Shown piece after piece: positions 4,048 to 7,597 of a stretch of DNA of 7,597 bases. The DNA lies in NCBI GenBank assembly GCA_937912185.1, contig CALDOH010000020.1, forward strand, positions 1-7,597, given 5' to 3'. Each line of letters starts with the position of its first letter. Position 1 is the stretch's first letter. Position numbers and translations under genes: made by a program. Below the pieces are notes generated by a model that was not told where the DNA came from, did not search any database, and was given only the letters and a program-made list of their open reading frames with translations. The DNA comes from an uncultured bacterium (GTDB lineage Bacteria; Patescibacteriota; Patescibacteriia; UBA1558; GWA2-36-10).

Positions 4048-5832
4048 ATGAAGATTTTTTTTGGCAAAAAATTAAGGAAAATAGGGAGGGTAAGCATAAT
4101 CTTTGTGCTTATTTTAGGTTGGATTTTTTCTGGCTGGCCACAAATTGGCAATTTTCCACCAAAAATAGAGCGTGTCTATGCTACTGATACTAATATATTG
4201 CCAAATGCTCAATCTGGCGATACCACGGGCGAATCAATATCAGAGATAACTGGCGATGATTCAGTTGCCAATCCAGATACCTTATCTTCGGTTAATGCTG
4301 GTGATAATACTTATACAGTTGATAAGGGCCTCACTATGTATCTTAGTAGTTTTGATACTAGCGGTATTGGTGGAGGAGATACTATATCAGGAGCGGTATT
4401 ACATTTGCAATATGGAGCCGAAGATGGTTATTGTCCCTCTTGTGGTGGTTATAGTGTTCGTTATGACAATGGCTCTGGTCTAACAAATACTTCTATCACA
4501 CCCACTGATATTTCTGGGTGGAGTGCCGATTTAACTTACGACCTCTATACCCAAGGTGTGGACACTCTTAGCGAGTTAGCGGCATTGGATGTTGAATTTT
4601 ATAATAATGACGGCAAGGGACCGCAAGCAGTTCATTTTGATTATCTTTGGATTACAGTCACCCATACCAATACAGCGCCCAATGCTCCAACTCAAAATAA
4701 TCCCAGTAATGGCCTAACCGACGTATCCATTACCCCTACTTTCACTATGACCGCTACTGATCCAGATAGCAATGATTTGAGTTATAAAGTAACTATTTAT
4801 GCGCCAGCAGTAAGTTCTAAAACCCTAGATGCTTTAGGGGACGGCGTTTGGTATTTTCACGTACAACTTAGAAATCAGAATGGTTGGGGAGGAGTATCAC
4901 ATTTTAGGTTCCAGATTGATACCAAAGATCCAGAATATTTCAACATGGAGCAGGTGAAGGAAACTGACTTAAGTAATCCAACCAGAAGTTTTTTCTTTGA
5001 TGCTGAGGATGCCACTTCGGGCATTGGCCATTATACTATCCAGATCGATGATAGTGAGGCCATAGAGTGGCGAGATGATGGTGAACATACTTATACAACT
5101 CCAGTGTTGGGTCCGGGCAAACACACCATCATAGTAAATGCCATGGACAAGGCGGGCAATTTTTTGACTAACGTCGATGATTTTATTATAGACCCACTCA
5201 GGCCTTGTGTTATAGAAGATTATCCTAGTGAACTTACCAACAAAGATCCATTTATAGTCAGGGGTACCTGTTATCCAAACTCACAGGTAGTATTGTGGCT
5301 ACAAAGAGAGGCTACCGAGCCTCAGAGCTTTATATTCAAAACCGATGAAGCTGGCAAATTTGTTTTTGTAGCCGAAGAGAAACTTCGAGAAGGCATTTAC
5401 CAGATGTGGGCAGAGGTGATTGATGAAAGAGGTGCCAGAAGTGAGGCCACAGAAAAATTTAAAATACTAGTTCAGCCTACCAAATTGTGGAGATGGGGAA
5501 CTTTGACAGCCAACGTTTTATCTATCATTATACCTTTGGTTGCTCTATTGATTTTGTTTGTACTTATGATTTGGCTCTCTTGGCACAAAGTTAGGGTTTT
5601 GAGAAAGAGAGTCAATCGAGAAGCCGGCGAAGCACAGGTAGTACTCCACAAAGAGTTCAATCTACTCAAACGTCGTATTAGCAAGCATATTGTTCTTCTA
5701 GAAAAGACAGGCAAGAAACGTAAGTTGACTAAAGAAGAAGAGAAAATGGTAGTTCAGTTCAAAAAAGATTTGGATTATGTAGAGGAAAAAGTCCAAAAAG
5801 AAATTAAAGATATTCAAAAAGAAGTTAAATAA
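4048..5832 (+). CDS. Membrane-anchored modular surface protein with Ig/FnIII-like domains and cytoplasmic coiled coil
   Basis: A 594-aa protein. The long signal peptide (basic KKLRK, hydrophobic core 16-30, likely cleavage after VYA at 45) is followed by a beta-rich, jelly-roll-like domain (about 47-207). Next is the start of a FnIII or cadherin-like domain (NTAPNAP...TATDPDSNDLSYKV, 208-250), then a DGVWYFHV..RNQNGWG segment leading into QIDTKDP. Two Ig-like domains follow: one with SGIGHYTIQIDDSE and a DKAGN signature, one with PNSQVVLWLQ and IYQMWAEVIDERGARS (about 290-475). One membrane helix (490-512) precedes a basic, highly charged 80-residue coiled coil predicted inside the cell. I recall this C-terminal architecture from many uncharacterised CPR proteins. 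The role is unknown; it joins outer binding-type domains to a cytoplasmic coiled coil, so structural or sensing roles are possible. It has its own promoter and terminator. Confidence 0.88.
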   Translation: MKIFFGKKLRKIGRVSIIFVLILGWIFSGWPQIGNFPPKIERVYATDTNILPNAQSGDTTGESISEITGDDSVANPDTLSSVNAGDNTYTVDKGLTMYLSSFDTSGIGGGDTISGAVLHLQYGAEDGYCPSCGGYSVRYDNGSGLTNTSITPTDISGWSADLTYDLYTQGVDTLSELAALDVEFYNNDGKGPQAVHFDYLWITVTHTNTAPNAPTQNNPSNGLTDVSITPTFTMTATDPDSNDLSYKVTIYAPAVSSKTLDALGDGVWYFHVQLRNQNGWGGVSHFRFQIDTKDPEYFNMEQVKETDLSNPTRSFFFDAEDATSGIGHYTIQIDDSEAIEWRDDGEHTYTTPVLGPGKHTIIVNAMDKAGNFLTNVDDFIIDPLRPCVIEDYPSELTNKDPFIVRGTCYPNSQVVLWLQREATEPQSFIFKTDEAGKFVFVAEEKLREGIYQMWAEVIDERGARSEATEKFKILVQPTKLWRWGTLTANVLSIIIPLVALLILFVLMIWLSWHKVRVLRKRVNREAGEAQVVLHKEFNLLKRRISKHIVLLEKTGKKRKLTKEEEKMVVQFKKDLDYVEEKVQKEIKDIQKEVK

Positions 5833-5862
5833 AAAAACAGCCCCAGAAATGGGGTTGTTTTT
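5833..5862 (+). terminator. Rho-independent terminator after the surface-protein gene
   Basis: The hairpin AAACAGCCCC-AGAAAT-GGGGTTGTTT (stem about 5833-5844 with 5851-5862, one G-T pair) directly follows the stop codon and runs into a T tract. The A run on the 5' side and T run on the 3' side mean it could act in both directions. Confidence 0.88.
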
Positions 5863-5871
5863 ATAGCCTTT

Positions 5872-5900
5872 TTGCGGTAAAATTTACTTGTTATTATAAA
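5872..5900 (+). promoter_or_regulatory. Predicted promoter of the membrane operon 5917-7574
   Basis: TTGCGG (5872-5877) and TATAAA (5895-5900) are 17 bases apart. A second pair, TTGTTT (5855-5860) with TAAAAT (5878-5883), has the same spacing and overlaps the first. Either would drive the gene at 5917 from a leader of roughly 10-27 nt; I cannot choose between them firmly. Confidence 0.45.
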
Positions 5901-5916
5901 GTTAAAGTAAACAAAA

Positions 5917-6645
5917 ATGGCAAAACATGAAATGGAATCAATTGGTTCCTTATTAGGGCAGTCATGGCAGGTCTACAAAGATCATTTTAGCAAGTTTATG
6001 GCCTTGATCGCTATTTATCTATTGCCTTGGTTGGCAGTTGGCTTGATTACGGTTTTATTTAAAGCATCAAACTATCTTTTAGAAAATAGCCCAGTTTGGT
6101 TGGGGATAATAAATGTTTTCTTGGCTATATTGATGATGATCGGCGTGGTCCTAGGAGTAGTAATATATTTTAGTGCTCAGGCTGGAATTTTTGTCTTGAT
6201 ACAAAAAGCAAAAACCAAGATGTCGGTTATCAAAATATTTTATGAGGGCAAAAAATATGCCTGGGATTATTTTATTCTTAGCATATGGACGGTACTCTTT
6301 ATTATTTTATGGACTTTACTTTTTGTAGTTCCTGGATTTATATTTTTGGTTTATTATTCAGTTGCTTTTTGGGTAATGTTTGTTGAAGGTAAAAAAGGAC
6401 GAGAAGCTCTAAAGCGTAGCAAGCAATTGATCTATGGCAATTGGTGGAGAGTATTTTGGCGCATTTTTGTAGTCAACTTTTTTATTTGGGCTTTACTTGC
6501 CTTACCAACCTATTTTATGGGATCAAAAGAAACAGTAGAAACTTGGCGTGATATTAGCAATATTATCAATGTAATTATTGCTCCATTTTTGGTAGCCTAT
6601 TCATATTTTATTTATAAGGACTTGGTTAAAATAAAAAGTAAATAA
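5917..6645 (+). CDS. Six-helix integral membrane protein, GPDPase_memb/DUF975-like
   Basis: A 242-aa inner-membrane protein. A short amphipathic N-terminus (GSLLGQSWQVYKDHFSKF) precedes about six hydrophobic helices at roughly 27-49, 61-82, 84-96, 118-136, 137-156 and 180-200, with a last one near 215-233. The central signature PGFIFLVYYSVAFWVMFVEG, then KKGREALKRSKQLIYGNWWR, is characteristic of a broad group. These are membrane proteins annotated as GPDPase membrane-domain-like, YciC-like or DUF975. In that group a PG...EG..G.EAL..S..L..G.W pattern links two helices. The family has no established biochemical function. No catalytic phosphodiesterase domain is present. It is the first gene of an operon, with its stop two bases before the ATG of the metal transporter, which suggests translational coupling. 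Confidence 0.8.
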   Translation: MAKHEMESIGSLLGQSWQVYKDHFSKFMALIAIYLLPWLAVGLITVLFKASNYLLENSPVWLGIINVFLAILMMIGVVLGVVIYFSAQAGIFVLIQKAKTKMSVIKIFYEGKKYAWDYFILSIWTVLFIILWTLLFVVPGFIFLVYYSVAFWVMFVEGKKGREALKRSKQLIYGNWWRVFWRIFVVNFFIWALLALPTYFMGSKETVETWRDISNIINVIIAPFLVAYSYFIYKDLVKIKSK

Positions 6646-6647
6646 TA

Positions 6648-7364
6648 ATGAAAGAGAGATACAATTCAGACTATATCCATCATAAGGATTCTAAGATCTT
6701 ATCGGGTATAAGGGATATTGTTTTTGGTTTAGAGGATGGTATGGTTTCGACCTTGGGCGCAATCACTGGTATTGCGGTCGGTAGTCAGAGTCACTTCACT
6801 GTGATTTTGGCTGGTGTGGTGATAATATCAGTCGAGTCTATTTCTATGGGTATTGGTTCTTATATTTCTAATTTATCTGAGCACGGAGTCATAAAACGTA
6901 AACTCTATGAAGAACAGACAGAGATAGAAGAATTTCCCGAAGAGGAAAAAAAAGAAATGGAGGAAATATACATTAGAGATGGTTGGCCAAAAGCCTTGGC
7001 TAGCAAGATGGCGGCCACTGCTGCTAAAGATAAGAAATTATTATTGCACGAAATGGCTCATCACGAGCTTAATATTATTCCCAATAAGCAAAGGCATCCT
7101 TGGCGAAATGGCTTTTTTATGTTTGTGGCATATATAATAGGTGGTTTTATTCCCTTGTTTGCTTATTTTATCCTACCAATAGGTCCGGCTGCTAAACTGT
7201 CCATAGGTATAACTCTCCTAGGTTTATTTTTCTTGGGTGCCCTTACTGCCAAGTACAGCAAAGGAAATTGGCTTAAGATGGGAGTCAGAGTCCTGGCCCT
7301 GGGTGGTGTGGCCTTAACGGTCGGATATTTAATTGGTAAATTTGCTAGCGTTTTAGCAAAGTAA
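6648..7364 (+). CDS. VIT1/CCC1-family iron/manganese transporter
   Basis: A 238-aa membrane transporter that moves Fe2+ and/or Mn2+, in known members out of the cytoplasm. Helix 1 carries the family signature IVFGLEDGMVSTLGAITGIA (24-43) with the Asp-Gly pair at 30-31. Helix 2 carries VESISMGIGSYIS (62-74) with Glu64 and Met67. A hydrophilic Glu-rich segment follows (about 88-145: EEQTEIEEFPEEEKKEMEEIY, then KMAATAA and HEMAHHELNI). It corresponds to the cytoplasmic metal-binding helices of the plant transporter. Three more helices (about 153-177, 182-202, 210-230) complete the five-helix fold. Length is normal for bacterial members. It begins two bases after the upstream membrane gene and is followed nine bases later by a small membrane gene. 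A role in iron or manganese detoxification or storage is inferred from family; the substrate is not resolved. Confidence 0.92.
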   Translation: MKERYNSDYIHHKDSKILSGIRDIVFGLEDGMVSTLGAITGIAVGSQSHFTVILAGVVIISVESISMGIGSYISNLSEHGVIKRKLYEEQTEIEEFPEEEKKEMEEIYIRDGWPKALASKMAATAAKDKKLLLHEMAHHELNIIPNKQRHPWRNGFFMFVAYIIGGFIPLFAYFILPIGPAAKLSIGITLLGLFFLGALTAKYSKGNWLKMGVRVLALGGVALTVGYLIGKFASVLAK

Positions 7365-7373
7365 TCTAATAAT

Positions 7374-7574
7374 ATGGATATTTATAAAATAATTGGAGTC
7401 TTGGGATTATTATTGATATCAATTGGAGTGCTTACCCAAAAAAAGAACGAAGATCTATTTTACATTTTTGGCGGTATTTTCCTTTTGGTGTATAGTATCT
7501 ATATAGCTGATTATATATTTATTGTTTTACAAATTGTTTTTACCTTGTCAGCTATCTATCATTTTGTTAAATAG
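7374..7574 (+). CDS. Small three-helix membrane protein (CBU_0592-like appearance)
   Basis: A 66-aa, almost wholly hydrophobic protein with helices at about 4-21, 26-43 and 46-64 joined by short loops (QKKNED and IAD). The pattern IIGVLGLLLISIGVL...YIFGGIFLLVYSIYIADYIFIVLQ resembles small bacterial membrane proteins of the CBU_0592-like kind and the N-terminal domain of lipid A-disaccharide synthase. In those, a G-rich helix pair is followed by a D..F..LQ...TL.A segment. No function is established. It starts nine bases after the transporter stop and is probably co-transcribed and perhaps coupled. A small subunit or partner of one of the two upstream membrane proteins is possible but unsupported beyond position. 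Confidence 0.78.
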   Translation: MDIYKIIGVLGLLLISIGVLTQKKNEDLFYIFGGIFLLVYSIYIADYIFIVLQIVFTLSAIYHFVK

Positions 7575-7579
7575 AAAAC

Positions 7580-7585
7580 AAGGAG
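7580..7585 (+). promoter_or_regulatory. Shine-Dalgarno-like AAGGAG at the window end
   Basis: AAGGAG lies six bases after the preceding stop, with no ATG in the remaining 12 bases. The start of the next gene is therefore probably just outside the window, extending this operon. It is the only clear ribosome binding site motif I see at a gene boundary here. Confidence 0.5.
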
Positions 7586-7597
7586 TAAATAATTTTA

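Noticed and set aside
5472..5714. 80-aa minus-strand frame
   Set aside because: It is the shadow of the membrane helix and coiled-coil part of the surface protein.
1..7597. CRISPR array, insertion sequence, transposase or integrase
   Set aside because: No regularly spaced repeats, terminal inverted repeats or recombinase-like proteins are visible; the only long repeat is the protein-level KILLQVE duplication.

Overview
The window looks like a piece of a low-GC, streamlined bacterial genome, most likely a member of the Candidate Phyla Radiation (Patescibacteria). That placement is an inference. It rests on two large modular surface proteins whose modules I recall mainly from CPR genomes, on nearly all genes lying on one strand with short gaps, on no clear Shine-Dalgarno sequence before any start inside the window, and on an AT-rich composition. 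All nine protein-coding genes end in TAA or TAG and none contains an in-frame TGA.

Layout, all on the + strand. (1) 1-1517: the 3' part of a secreted or surface protein with a beta-rich, helix-like N-terminal region, a YLIEGGYKKP-type module, and two copies of a KILLQVE..GEAWY module flanking a calcium-binding D.DGDG segment. (2) 1612-2145: a small lipoprotein, followed by a weak terminator. (3) 2146-2509: an RNA region. A near-consensus promoter (TTGACT-17-TATACT) is followed by the 5' half of a class II tRNA-Ser that stops inside the anticodon loop. Then comes about 85 nt of unrelated sequence that can fold into a pseudoknot, a complete tRNA-Ser(GGA) with encoded CCA, and a 12-bp hairpin overlapping the promoter of the next gene. 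(4) 2510-3681: an SDR oxidoreductase and a cupin protein, closed by a strong terminator. (5) 3772-3957: a 61-aa protein of unknown function. (6) 4048-5832: a signal-peptide-bearing surface protein with Ig/FnIII-like domains, one C-terminal membrane helix and a cytoplasmic coiled coil, with its own promoter and terminator. (7) 5917-7574: a three-gene membrane operon: a six-helix GPDPase_memb/DUF975-like protein, a VIT1/CCC1-family iron/manganese transporter, and a 66-aa three-helix protein. The window ends on an AAGGAG motif that probably serves the next gene.

Functionally this is envelope biology (two surface proteins, a lipoprotein, a membrane operon with a metal transporter), plus a small SDR-cupin metabolic pair and a translation-related RNA locus. 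The most unusual item is the RNA locus: an intact-looking tRNA-Ser 5' half behind the best promoter in the window, joined to a structured sequence and lacking any 3' half here. It may be a broken tRNA gene, a split tRNA, or a new structured RNA; sequence alone cannot decide.
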